From positions 62,001 to 126,000 of the forward strand of contig CAWAND010000001.1 in NCBI GenBank assembly GCA_963783335.1: a stretch of 64,000 nt of DNA, in the 5' to 3' direction. Every line of letters begins with the position of its first letter. Position 1 is the stretch's first letter. Shown one piece after another: positions 34,144-43,294 of the stretch. The stretch comes from CAWAND01 sp963783335. Its GTDB lineage: Bacteria; Chloroflexota; Anaerolineae; Anaerolineales; E44-bin32. Below the pieces are notes generated by a model that was not told where the DNA came from, did not search any database, and saw only the letters and a program-made list of their open reading frames with translations. Both the position numbers and the translations under genes were made by a program.

Positions 34144-36384
34144 ATGGTGCGTCTGCTCAAGTATTTGAAGCCGTACATACCTTTGGTCATTCTGGCCATT
34201 GTGCTGCTTTTTGTGCAGGCTGTTGCAAACCTGGCCCTGCCGAATTACCTCTCCCGCATCGTCGACAATGGGATACAGCAGAGTGGGGTGGAGAATGCCG
34301 TGCCGTCAGCCATCCGGCAGAGTGAGATGGACAAGCTGTTCATCTTCATGACCGCTGACGAAAAGCGGCGGGTGTTGGGCGACTACATGCTTGTAACACC
34401 CGGCTCGTCCGACGCTGGTCAATATGTCAAACGATATCCGGCGCTGGCTGATGAGGCGATCTACGTACGGAAGAGCATAGGCACGAATGAGGTCAATACT
34501 CTCAATCCGGTGATGGGCCAGGCGTTCGTCGTGGTTTCCGGCATTGAGCAGATGACCGCCAACCCTGCGCAAGCCCAAGCGATGGCCCAACGGTTGGGCA
34601 TCGACCTGAACAAGCTGCCGGCAGGGGCCGATCCATTCACACTGTTGAGGGCCATGCCGCCGGATCAGCTGGCCGCCATCACCAAGGCGATCCAGTCGCG
34701 CTTTGCCACGCTCGGGCCGAGCATGGTAAACCAGATGGCTGTTGGATCGGTGAAGAACGAGTACCAGGCGCTGGGCGTCGACACGGCTTCCCTTCAGACC
34801 AACTACATTCTCAACGTGGGTGGCATGATGCTGCTCATTTCGCTACTAGGCGGTGTGTGTGTCATCGCCGTGGGCTATCTGGCCTCCAAAACGGCTGCCG
34901 GCGCGGCACGCGATATCCGCCTGGATGCCTTCAAGAAGGTGGAAGCCTTCTCCAGCGCCGAGATTGATAGGTTCTCGACCGCCTCCCTGGTCACACGTTC
35001 AACGAACGACATCAGCCAAGTTCAAAGGGTCATCTTCATGACCATGCGGATGGTCTTCTACGCGCCGATCATTGGCATAGGGGCCATCATCCTGGCAATC
35101 GGTAAAAGTGCCAACATGTGGTGGATGATCGCCTTGGCTGTGGTTGTCCTGCTCGGGCTCATTCTGACCATCTTCTCCCTGACCCTGCCCAAATTCAGGA
35201 TTATGCAGAGCCTGATTGACCGGCTCAATCTGGTCATGCGCGAGAACCTGTCGGGGATGATGGTTGTGCGTGCCTTCAACAAGGAGGACGCCGAAGAAGA
35301 ACGCTTCGACGTGGCCAATCAGGATCTCACTGACACAAGTCTTTATGTGGCCCGGGTGATGGTCACCATGATGCCTGTCCTCATGCTCATTATGAATGGT
35401 CTGACGGTGGGTATCCTGTGGGTCGGAGCTCACCAGGTCGCGCAAGCGAACATCCAGGTGGGGGATATGATCGCATTCATGCAGTACGCGATCCAAGTCG
35501 TGTTTGCCTTCCTGATGATGTCGATGATGTTTATCTTCCTTCCGAGAGCCGCCGTGTCGGGGGGACGCATCGCCGACGTTCTGGAAACCGAGGTCAGCAT
35601 CACGGACCCGGACCAGCCCAGGCAATTCGGAGATCCTTTCTCGGGGCGGATCGAATTCCAGAACGTGTCGTTCCGCTATCCGGGGGCTACGGAAGATGTG
35701 CTGCATGGCATCAGCTTCCGAGCCATGCCCGGCGAGACCACGGCCTTCATCGGTTCGACGGGGTGCGGAAAATCAACGGTGATCAACCTGATCCCCCGTT
35801 TCTATGACGTAACTGGGGGCAGCATCTATGTGGACGGAATCGACGTCCGTGAAGTGTGCCAGAGCGACCTACGTGACAAGATCGGGTACGTGCCTCAGAA
35901 GGGAACGTTGTTCTCAGGCACAATAGAAAGCAATCTTCGCTATGCGGATGAGGACGCCACCGACGAGACGCTCAAGCAAGCGACCGATATCGCCCAAGCC
36001 AGCGAGTTTATCTTCGCCAAACCGGAGGGGATGGATGCCGAGATTGCCCAGGGGGGGCTGAATGTCTCCGGTGGTCAGAAGCAGCGCCTGGCCATCGCCC
36101 GAGCACTGGTCAAGAAACCTCCGATCTACATCTTCGATGACAGCTTCTCGGCCCTCGATTTCAAAACCGACTCGGCTTTGAGGAAAGAGCTCAAACAGAA
36201 GACGGGGAACAGCACCGTCCTCATCGTGACCCAGCGAGTGGCAACCGTCCAGAGCGCCGACCAGATCATTGTTCTAGAGGAGGGACACGTCGTCGGGCAA
36301 GGAAGCCACGACCAGCTTATGCAGGACTGCGAAACGTATCAGGAGATTGCGCTGTCACAGTTGAGCAGGGAGGAGTTGCTGTGA
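34144..36384 (+). CDS. ABC exporter half-transporter with degenerate catalytic site
   Basis: A 746-aa multidrug-type half-transporter. TM1 is near residues 10-32; an unusually long extracytoplasmic segment follows (about 35-215) before TM2, then four more helices. The NBD has Walker A GSTGCGKSTVI and the signature NVSGGQKQR, but Walker B reads IYIFDDSFSALD, with Asp where the catalytic Glu normally is. That is typical of the non-hydrolysing site in heterodimeric exporters such as TM287/288. The partner gene overlaps its stop by 4 bases and has the normal Glu. Confidence 0.93.
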   Translation: MVRLLKYLKPYIPLVILAIVLLFVQAVANLALPNYLSRIVDNGIQQSGVENAVPSAIRQSEMDKLFIFMTADEKRRVLGDYMLVTPGSSDAGQYVKRYPALADEAIYVRKSIGTNEVNTLNPVMGQAFVVVSGIEQMTANPAQAQAMAQRLGIDLNKLPAGADPFTLLRAMPPDQLAAITKAIQSRFATLGPSMVNQMAVGSVKNEYQALGVDTASLQTNYILNVGGMMLLISLLGGVCVIAVGYLASKTAAGAARDIRLDAFKKVEAFSSAEIDRFSTASLVTRSTNDISQVQRVIFMTMRMVFYAPIIGIGAIILAIGKSANMWWMIALAVVVLLGLILTIFSLTLPKFRIMQSLIDRLNLVMRENLSGMMVVRAFNKEDAEEERFDVANQDLTDTSLYVARVMVTMMPVLMLIMNGLTVGILWVGAHQVAQANIQVGDMIAFMQYAIQVVFAFLMMSMMFIFLPRAAVSGGRIADVLETEVSITDPDQPRQFGDPFSGRIEFQNVSFRYPGATEDVLHGISFRAMPGETTAFIGSTGCGKSTVINLIPRFYDVTGGSIYVDGIDVREVCQSDLRDKIGYVPQKGTLFSGTIESNLRYADEDATDETLKQATDIAQASEFIFAKPEGMDAEIAQGGLNVSGGQKQRLAIARALVKKPPIYIFDDSFSALDFKTDSALRKELKQKTGNSTVLIVTQRVATVQSADQIIVLEEGHVVGQGSHDQLMQDCETYQEIALSQLSREELL

Positions 36385-38274
36385 ACGCCGGCCGAGGTAG
36401 ACGGCCTGTGCGGCGCAGAAGCGCAACGACCATGCGGAGGCGTGGCCCGATGGGACATGGCGGGCCTATGGCCATGATGCAGGGCGACAAAGCCCAGGAT
36501 TTCATGGGCACAATGGTCAAACTGGTGCAATACCTCGGCTCATACAGAATGGCAGTCTTGATCGCAATTCTCTTCTCAATTGCGTCGACCATCTTCACCA
36601 TTCTGGGCCCGAAGATCCTGGGGAACGCCACGACCACGCTCTTCGAAGGTGTGTTGGGCCAGATCAGGGGGGGTACCGCCGGCATTGATTTTGCCACCAT
36701 CGGCCGCATCTTGCTCACGGCCCTGGCGCTGTACCTGGCTTCTTCGCTGTTCAGCTTCGTTCAGGGATGGATCATGTCGGGGATTTCAGTCGATGTAACG
36801 TATCGATTCCGACAGGACATTTCGAGCAAGGTCAACCGGCTGCCGTTCAGCTACTTCGATCGAGTCAGCCAGGGTGAAGTCCTGGCCCACCTGACCAATG
36901 ACGTGGACATGATCAACCAGACTCTGAATCAGAGTCTGTCACAGATCATTACGTCCACGGTAACGGTGGTTGGGGTGTTGATCATGATGCTTACGATCAA
37001 CTGGCAGATGACTCTGGTGGCGATTGTCATGGTTCCTCTTTCGGCGCTGATCATCATGTTCGTCGTTCGCCAATCCCAGAAGTACTTCAGTCAGCAGCAG
37101 GACTACCTGGGGCACATCAACGGCCACGTCGAAGAGATGTTCGGCGGCCACCGGGTTATGAAAGCGTTCAATGGCGAAGCCAAGAGCGTTCGACAATTCG
37201 CCGGGCTCAACAACACCCTGTACTCAGCCGCTTGGAAATCACAGTTCCTCTCGGGACTTATGTTTCCAGTGATGAACTTCGTAGGCAACCTGGGCTACGT
37301 GGGCATTGCCATCTTGGGCGGCTACTTGGCGGTCCAGCGAGCCATCACGGTGGGCGACATTCAAGCCTTCCTGCAATACGTTCGCTCTTTCACGCAGCCG
37401 ATTATGCAGATCGCCAACATTTCCAACGTTCTTCAGCAAACGGCGGCCGCCGCCGAGCGGATCTTTGGGTTCCTGGCCGAGGAGGAGGAAGAACCGGAAG
37501 CGGAAGTTCCGGTCCAATTGGAGCGAGTTCAGGGTCATGTTGTCTTCGACCATGTGCATTTCGGCTATGAGGCAGACAAACCGGTCATCAAGGACTTCTC
37601 CATTGACGTGCAGCCCGGCCAGCGGATCGCCCTGGTGGGACCCACAGGTGCAGGGAAGACGACCCTGGTGAAGCTGTTGATGCGTTTCTATGATGTGGAC
37701 AGCGGTGCCATTCTTGTCGACGGGCATAACATCAAAGACTTCCGTCGTGAAGATCTGAGGTGTATGTTCGGCATGGTGCTCCAAGATACCTGGCTCTACA
37801 ACGACACCATCATGGAGAACATCCGCTACGGTCGCCCCGCCGCCACCGACGAGGAGGTCATTTCAGCTGCCAAGGCTGCTCGCGTGGATCACTTCGTCCG
37901 AACCCTCCCCGAGGGCTATGGTCAGGTTCTCAATGAAGAGGTCACCAACATCTCGCAGGGTCAGAAACAGCTCTTGACGATCGCCAGGGCTTTCGTTGCC
38001 AATCCGGAAATGCTGATTCTGGACGAAGCGACGAGTTCGGTGGACACTCGAACCGAGGTCCTGATTCAAGAGGCGATGGAGGCCCTCATGAAGCACCGGA
38101 CCAGCTTCATCATCGCTCACCGAACTCTCGACCATCCGCAACGCCGATTGGATCCTGGCGGTGAACGAAGGTGACATCGTTGAGCAAGGGAAGCATGAAG
38201 ACCTTATCCGGGCCAACGGCTTCTACGCCGAGCTGTACAACAGCCAGTTTGAGAATGTGGGAGCCCTCGCCTGA
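36381..38274 (+). CDS. ABC exporter half-transporter, catalytic partner, frameshifted near the end
   Basis: Joined, about 630 aa. After a basic, glycine-rich N-terminus (RGRRPVRRRSATTMRRRGPM) come six helices and an NBD with Walker A GPTGAGKTTLV, signature NISQGQKQL and a complete Walker B MLILDEATSSVD. The reading frame breaks at CGAACTCTC (38121..38129): removing one A gives HRLSTIRNADWILAVNEGD, the expected H-loop region, and the frame then runs to the TGA at 38272. Together with 34144..36384 it makes a heterodimer with one normal and one degenerate ATP site. The start overlaps the upstream stop (GTGA). Confidence 0.9.
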
Positions 38275-38628
38275 TGATCTGGAACATTAACCCATTGTTG
38301 TAAGGGATGAGCACCTGCGTGGGTTGGCATTGTGGCCGACCCTACGGACGGCGTTCGCCACGGCATGAAGGCCAGCTCCCACATCTCCCTCTCGCTGGAG
38401 ACCCCACGGGCGCGCACCTCGTTGGAAATGGAAACGCGCACTCTTCACTTTCTGGTCCTTTGAAGATCCCTCCTAGGGCGATCGCCCTTGGGCATCGCTC
38501 GATCAGAGGAAGGTCCATGGGGCCGCACTCGGATAGCGTGCGCGGGCCAAGATGGGTCCGACGCTCCGATACACTTGGAGGGACCGCACGTATCCGTGCG
38601 ATGCATGCAGGCCGACAGGAGGGTCGTG
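38275..38628. other. Intergenic region, 354 bp
   Basis: I see no gene, repeat or clear terminator. An in-frame extension of the next gene reaches 38488 but lacks a ribosome site and homology. Confidence 0.4.
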
Positions 38629-39639
38629 GTGCCAACACTGATCGTAGCTACCGGCGATGGGATATTCATTGTCAGGCCAGCCGACGGGGACTCGGTAGAA
38701 ATTCATTTGCAGGGGAAACCCGCCGAGGCCATCGCCGTCGACGGTGCCGATCCGAAGCGCGTCTATGTTGGCACGTGGGGGCAGGGACTTTGGCGCAGCC
38801 TCGATACAGGGCGAACATGGGAGCGTTCGGGGGAGTCGATCCCGCACCAAGACATCACAGCCGTGGCCGTTGAGAAAAAGGCAAATCGTCGACCGGGCGC
38901 TATCTACGTGGGGACTGAGCCCAGCCGGCTGTCTCGCTCCGACGATGGAGGCGAGACGTGGCGGATGATGGACAGCTTATTGGAACTGCCCTCGGCGGAC
39001 AGTTGGAGCTTTCCGCCCAAGCCCGACACGCATCATGTGCGCTGGATTGAAACGGACCCGGCGGCAGCGGAGAAGCTGTTTGTGGCGATCGAAGCCGGGG
39101 CCCTGCTCCGATCGGATGACGGCGGCGAGACATGGCATGATCGAGTTGATGGGGGACCCTACGACACCCACACCGCGGCCACGCATCCGGAGGCGGAAGG
39201 TCGAGTCTATGCCGCTGCCGGCGATGGCTACTTCGAAAGCCGGGATGGCGGCCTGACCTGGAGCCGGCCGATGCAAGGTCTTGCGCACCGCTATCTGGTC
39301 GGTGTGGCCGTGGACGCCGGTGATGCGGAGACCGTCATAGTCAGTGCCGCGCCGGGCCCGCACGTCGCCTATGGGCCGCGCAACGCGGAATCCTACGTCT
39401 ATCGGAAGATATCGGGGGACGGATTCCAGCAGGTGACCGAGGGCTTCCCATCCGGAGACGGCGTCGTCGCCAGCCGCCTCGCAGCGCATCCAACCGACGC
39501 AGGCGTGCTCTATGCGGTCAACAATCGCGGTCTGTTTGTGACGAAGGACGCCGGGAATCGCTGGCGGCAGGTGGATGTGGATTGGCCGGAGGGGGCTTTT
39601 GCGCACGGTGTGCGCGGGTTGGTGGCTTTCCAGGAATAG
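38629..39639 (+). CDS. BNR/Asp-box beta-propeller protein (sortilin/YCF48-like)
   Basis: A 336-aa protein made of repeated beta-propeller blades. Asp-box motifs occur at least three times: RSDDGGETWRMM, RSDDGGETWHDR and ESRDGGLTWSRP; SLDTGRTWERS and TKDAGNRWRQV are weaker copies. No signal peptide is visible, so it appears cytoplasmic. Proteins of this kind are annotated as exo-alpha-sialidase-like or glycosyl hydrolase BNR, but many only bind. GTG 38629 is chosen since AGGAGG lies 6 bases upstream. Function unknown. Confidence 0.83.
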   Translation: MPTLIVATGDGIFIVRPADGDSVEIHLQGKPAEAIAVDGADPKRVYVGTWGQGLWRSLDTGRTWERSGESIPHQDITAVAVEKKANRRPGAIYVGTEPSRLSRSDDGGETWRMMDSLLELPSADSWSFPPKPDTHHVRWIETDPAAAEKLFVAIEAGALLRSDDGGETWHDRVDGGPYDTHTAATHPEAEGRVYAAAGDGYFESRDGGLTWSRPMQGLAHRYLVGVAVDAGDAETVIVSAAPGPHVAYGPRNAESYVYRKISGDGFQQVTEGFPSGDGVVASRLAAHPTDAGVLYAVNNRGLFVTKDAGNRWRQVDVDWPEGAFAHGVRGLVAFQE

Positions 39640-39807
39640 CGTGCAGAGGCCAAGCATCGCCCCACTTGTTACTTCTTCCTTGTTGCCTCGTATTTCCCCA
39701 TCATCAGTTTTCTACTGCCTGGGATTGTCTGGGATTGCTTGACTTCAGCATGGTGCTTGAGAACCTTGCCCGTCTTTCGGATTCATGCCCCTTGCACGGA
39801 AATCAAA

Positions 39808-39854
39808 AAACCGTCAAAGGTTCTCCTTTCTTCCAGGAGACCCTTAGACGGTTT
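39808..39854 (-). terminator. Terminator next to tRNA-Cys fragment copy 3
   Basis: A 20-bp imperfect stem (17 of 20 pairs): left arm begins AAACCGTC, right arm ends GACGGTTT, with a 7-base loop. On the minus strand it lies 20 bp after the tRNA-like 3' end and is followed by TTTGATTTC, the order expected for a tRNA gene terminator. Confidence 0.65.
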
Positions 39855-39874
39855 GGGTCTATGACCCTTGCTCA

Positions 39875-39924
39875 GGAGGCGACGACGGGATTCGAACCCG
39901 TGAATGAGGGTTTTGCAGATCCTT
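39875..39924 (-). repeat. tRNA-Cys 3'-fragment repeat, copy 3 (T-loop intact)
   Basis: On the minus strand: anticodon loop CTGCAAA (anticodon GCA), T-arm ACGGG-TTCGAAT-CCCGT, acceptor strand CGTCGCC, then TCC. The T-arm pairs perfectly and has no insert. The anticodon stem carries a mismatch and there is no D-arm or 5' acceptor strand (GGCGACG), so this is a 3' fragment and not a gene. The flank beyond the anticodon is not similar to copies 4 and 5. Confidence 0.8.
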
Positions 39925-40099
39925 GCACTCTCCTTTGATGAGCTTTTGCCTGCTTTGTCCGATTCGGTCTGGGGATTTGGACCTTTCTTTCGCCTGCCTC
40001 GCCAAGTTCCTGGCAGGTCGCTTCGAGTCGACCGATTGCGGAGAAACACCATTCGGCTCAATGATCTATCTGGCCAAGCAGGCAGGAAGCCAAGAATGA

Positions 40100-40138
40100 A
40101 GATGGCTCGGATGCAGGGATTACCCCCCGATCCGAGCC
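40100..40138 (-). terminator. Terminator of the ammonium transporter gene
   Basis: A perfect 11-bp stem ATGGCTCGGAT / ATCCGAGCCAT with a 17-base loop, 39 bp past the transporter stop; CTTCATTCTT follows on the minus strand. Confidence 0.7.
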
Positions 40139-40177
40139 ATCCCGATGCGAATGGCCAGAATGCCAATCTCAGGTCAA

Positions 40178-41389
40178 CTAAATCATCTCGTAGGCGTTCT
40201 CTCCGTGAAGCGCCGCGTCCAGCCCCGTCTCTTCATCCTGCCGTGTGACCTTGACCGTGGTTATCTTGTTGATCACCCACAACATCGCATAGGAAATCGC
40301 AAAGGCATAGACCGAGGAGAAAACGGCGGCGACGAGCTCCTTGAGGAAGAAGCTGGCATTCCCCAGGAACAATCCGTTCACGCCGGCAGCATTCACGCTT
40401 GCATCAGCCATGAGGCCCAGGCACAGGATCCCAAGAAATCCGCCGACGCCATGCACACCCCAGACGTCCAGGGCGTCGTCCAAATTCATGCGCGTTCGAA
40501 ATGATATGGCGAAGTAGCAAATGGCCCCTGCCGCGATTCCGATGATGGCGGCGCTGGTTGGGGTAACGAAGCCGGCAGCTGGCGTGATGGTCGCCAATCC
40601 GGCGACCGCTCCGGTCAGCAGCCCGAGGAACTTGGGTTTCTTCTCGAAGATCCAGGCCATGATCAGCCAGACGACCCCGGCGAAGGAGGCGGCGATATCA
40701 GTATTGAGAAAGGCGGTCGCCGTGACGGCGTTGACGCTCAGTTCACTGCCGGCGTTGAAGCCGTACCAGCCGAACCACAGTAGCCCGGTGCCGAGCGCGA
40801 CGAGAGGGATGCTGTGCGGGCCCTTGTCCTGGAAGACTCGCCGGCCCACGAAGATAACGGAGGCTAGGGCTGCCATCCCGGCGATATTGTGCACCACAAT
40901 CCCGCCGGCGAAATCTTCAACTCCCCATTGTTGCAGAATGCCGCCCCCCCAGATCATATGTACCATCGGGAAATAGACGAAGATCAGCCAGGCAACCAGG
41001 AAAAACAGATAGGCACTGAACCGTACGCGATTTGCGAAGGCCCCGGTGATAAGGGCCGGTGTAATGATGGCAAACATCATCTGGTAGGCGACAAAGACAA
41101 ACAGAGGGATGCCCGCGGTGCCAAAGGCAGAGTTCACATTGATCCCGTGCAGGAACGCCTGGTCTAGATTTCCGATGACCCCGCCAACATCGCCACTGAA
41201 GCACAGTGAGTATCCGACCATGAACCACAGGATGGTCGTCACGCCCATCGACACGAACGACTGGATCATGATGGTCAGAACGTTCTTCCGGCCGACGAGC
41301 CCGCCATAGAAGAACGCCAAGCCCGGGGTCATGAGCATAACGAGACTGGTGGCGACAAGCATGAACCCGGTGTTGCCAGTATCAAACAT
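40178..41389 (-). CDS. amt: Ammonium transporter (Amt family)
   Basis: A 403-aa channel-like transporter with eleven predicted membrane helices. It shows family hallmarks: TPGLAFFYGGLVGRKNVL, the region DFAGGIVVHNIAGMAALA with one of the twin pore histidine neighbourhoods, and DALDVWGVHGVGGFLGIL near the C-terminus. It moves ammonium inward. AGGAGGCGAGTC precedes ATG 41389 and fixes the start. No glnK/glnB gene lies beside it, unlike many amt genes. The atypical winged-helix regulator is 99 bp upstream on the same strand and may control it. Confidence 0.95.
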   Translation of the reverse strand: MFDTGNTGFMLVATSLVMLMTPGLAFFYGGLVGRKNVLTIMIQSFVSMGVTTILWFMVGYSLCFSGDVGGVIGNLDQAFLHGINVNSAFGTAGIPLFVFVAYQMMFAIITPALITGAFANRVRFSAYLFFLVAWLIFVYFPMVHMIWGGGILQQWGVEDFAGGIVVHNIAGMAALASVIFVGRRVFQDKGPHSIPLVALGTGLLWFGWYGFNAGSELSVNAVTATAFLNTDIAASFAGVVWLIMAWIFEKKPKFLGLLTGAVAGLATITPAAGFVTPTSAAIIGIAAGAICYFAISFRTRMNLDDALDVWGVHGVGGFLGILCLGLMADASVNAAGVNGLFLGNASFFLKELVAAVFSSVYAFAISYAMLWVINKITTVKVTRQDEETGLDAALHGENAYEMI

Positions 41390-41488
41390 GACTCGCCTCC
41401 TAAGTGGACCGGACGGTTCAATCGTACAGTGCCACAGGCCGCAGTTGTATTTCAATTTCTCGGCAGTTTGATTGCTTTGGACTGACCG

Positions 41489-42379
41489 CTAATCAGGGGA
41501 AAAGATGTAACCAGAGCCTCGGACGGTGCGCAGGATCTGGGGATCCTGAACATCATGCTCCAGTTTGCGCCGCAATCGTAGGATGTGAGGGCGTACGATG
41601 GCCTGGGCTTGGACTTCGTCCATATTCTCATACCCAAGAGCTGCTTCAGCGATTTCCTGGCTGCTGACTGCACGATAGGGATGACACACCATGTAGGAAA
41701 GGATAGATGCTTGGTAGGCAGTCAGCGAGGTCTTCCGAGAACCGGTGGGACTGTCGGGTTCGGACACGAGAATGTGTTCTTCGGCATCAAAAAGGAGATC
41801 GTCCCCGATTCTGATCAAACAGGGTGCCGGAGCGGCCGAATCCATGCTCGGCTCTCCAAGGAAGGCGTCATCCTGAAACATCTGTAAAGCCGAATCCAGG
41901 GCGCTGATCATCCGGCGCCTCTGTTGCTGCTCGACCTGGCGTCTGAGGGCATCAAGCATATGCTCGGTCTGACGAGCCCGGAGGAGCAGGCGAACGCGCT
42001 GCCGTAGCATCAACGGATGGATCGGGCGCATAAGGACGTCGGTTACGTTGAGGTGAAAACTCGGCTCAACCCATCGTGCACCATCTTCGTCGACGATCAG
42101 AAGAACCGGCAAAGGCGGCTTCTCCCCGACATCCTGGATCGCCCGAATGATGTTCTCCAGTTGTGGGAGTGCGTCCGGAGATGCATACGGGAACCATACG
42201 ATGGCCAGATCGGGGGTCGCACCTAATGAGGGTAGGGGAAGGGAGAGGGACAGGACCGTTTCAAGCTTGTATCCGTCGGATTTCAAAACGGGTGTCAGAC
42301 GTTCGGCATGGTTCTGATTGCCGACGACAACGAGGATGTTGGCGGCCGGTCCGGCTGGATCTAGATCGCTTTCCGGCAT
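41489..42379 (-). CDS. Atypical response regulator with OmpR-type winged helix
   Basis: A 296-aa DNA-binding protein. The N-terminal receiver-like domain (about residues 12-135) keeps the fold pattern (ILVVVGNQNHAERLTPVLK, VTDVLMRPIHPLMLR) but lacks the acidic pair after strand 1 and the phospho-Asp after strand 3 (DLAIVWFPYASP). A helical linker follows, then a Trans_reg_C winged helix (about 215-295) ending LRTVRGSGYIFSPD. It is therefore probably not phosphorylated and may sense something else or be constitutive. Upstream of amt on the same strand. Confidence 0.85.
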   Translation of the reverse strand: MPESDLDPAGPAANILVVVGNQNHAERLTPVLKSDGYKLETVLSLSLPLPSLGATPDLAIVWFPYASPDALPQLENIIRAIQDVGEKPPLPVLLIVDEDGARWVEPSFHLNVTDVLMRPIHPLMLRQRVRLLLRARQTEHMLDALRRQVEQQQRRRMISALDSALQMFQDDAFLGEPSMDSAAPAPCLIRIGDDLLFDAEEHILVSEPDSPTGSRKTSLTAYQASILSYMVCHPYRAVSSQEIAEAALGYENMDEVQAQAIVRPHILRLRRKLEHDVQDPQILRTVRGSGYIFSPD

Positions 42380-43294
42380 ACCGAGGCTCCTTGCTTCCGC
42401 AGGGGTGGGAGATCAGATTACATTGTAGACCCGGCTGTCCATGAGAGAGATTGGAGATGTCACTGACTCCGACCGCGGTTCGTCACCAAACATGTGACAA
42501 TGGTCAACCGAACAAGGAACTAGGCGATGAACTCCCCTCCTTAAAAATGGGCCTTGACCGGCTTCGTCTGGGTGCTCTTCTCAGGAGGCGACGACGGGAT
42601 TCGCCTGTCCTGAGCGGAGCGAAGGGAACCCGTGATGGGGGTTTTGCAGACCCTTGCCGCCGCTCCCCAGACCCTTGCACGCCTTTCGGCAGATTCCGTG
42701 TAAGGGTCATGGGTTCATATCTTGTCTTTTCGACCAAGACCCTTGCCCGTCAATTTGGGCCAGGCAATAGACATAAACTGGCAAGGCGTCGTATGTGTAA
42801 ATGACCATGCGCGTCGAGGGTGCCCATCGCTCGCCGATCGGAGGTGTAGCCAATAGTGAGAGGGTCCCGTCAGCTGGGAGCGGAACAGATTCGGGCGCCA
42901 TGGGGCAATCGGGCCGGAAGCCGATGTTCGCTGGAAAACAGATGCCGGGCGAATGCTCAATTGTTCCGCGGCTTCAATCTGATCCCCAACAGTCCGTTTC
43001 CCAGCTAGCTGTGCTCGATGGTTATGCATCCAGCATCCGAGCTTGATGCCCCCGTCCATCTGGATTGGTTGTCCAATCTGCACTAGCGCTCCTGTCCAAA
43101 GCCCATGTAGTGGTACCATAGAATGACGAGCAACCTTCACAGGGTTCGCTCGGGGCCTGAGTATGCCTAGGAAGGCCGAGGGCCCATACCCCTCTACCCG
43201 CGCAGTCTCGTGTCTTCTCGCGTAGCCATCCTGCAAACTCCTGCTCGAGAGTGTACGTGTCCCCGAAGAACGGTTCTTCAATGAGGAGGGCACG
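42380..43294. other. Intergenic region with tRNA-Cys-derived repeat copy 4
   Basis: About 900 bp between divergent genes. The repeat occupies 42584..42798. A long minus-strand open frame over 42715..43395 has no credible start or composition. Promoters for the regulator and the Usp gene should lie here, but I cannot place them. Confidence 0.5.
42584..42798 (-). repeat. tRNA-Cys 3'-fragment repeat, copy 4 (T-loop interrupted, three decamers)
   Basis: The tRNA part (42584..42657, minus strand) has a well-paired anticodon stem GGGT/ACCC around CTGCAAA and acceptor strand CGTCGCC. The T-loop is interrupted by a 23-nt insert at 42604..42626. AGACCCTTGC occurs at 42648, 42669 and 42737, with an inverted TAAGGGTC at 42701. 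Copy 5 shows the same four elements at identical spacing (21, 32 and 68 bases). This layout is typical of recombinase arm and core sites, or of a structured RNA. Confidence 0.85.

Larger units (their letters stand above)
39640..40099. other. Intergenic region with tRNA-Cys-derived repeat copy 3
   Basis: This lies between convergent genes. It holds the long hairpin at 39808..39854, the intact tRNA-Cys 3' fragment at 39875..39924 and the ammonium transporter terminator (40100..40138). No gene. Confidence 0.6.
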
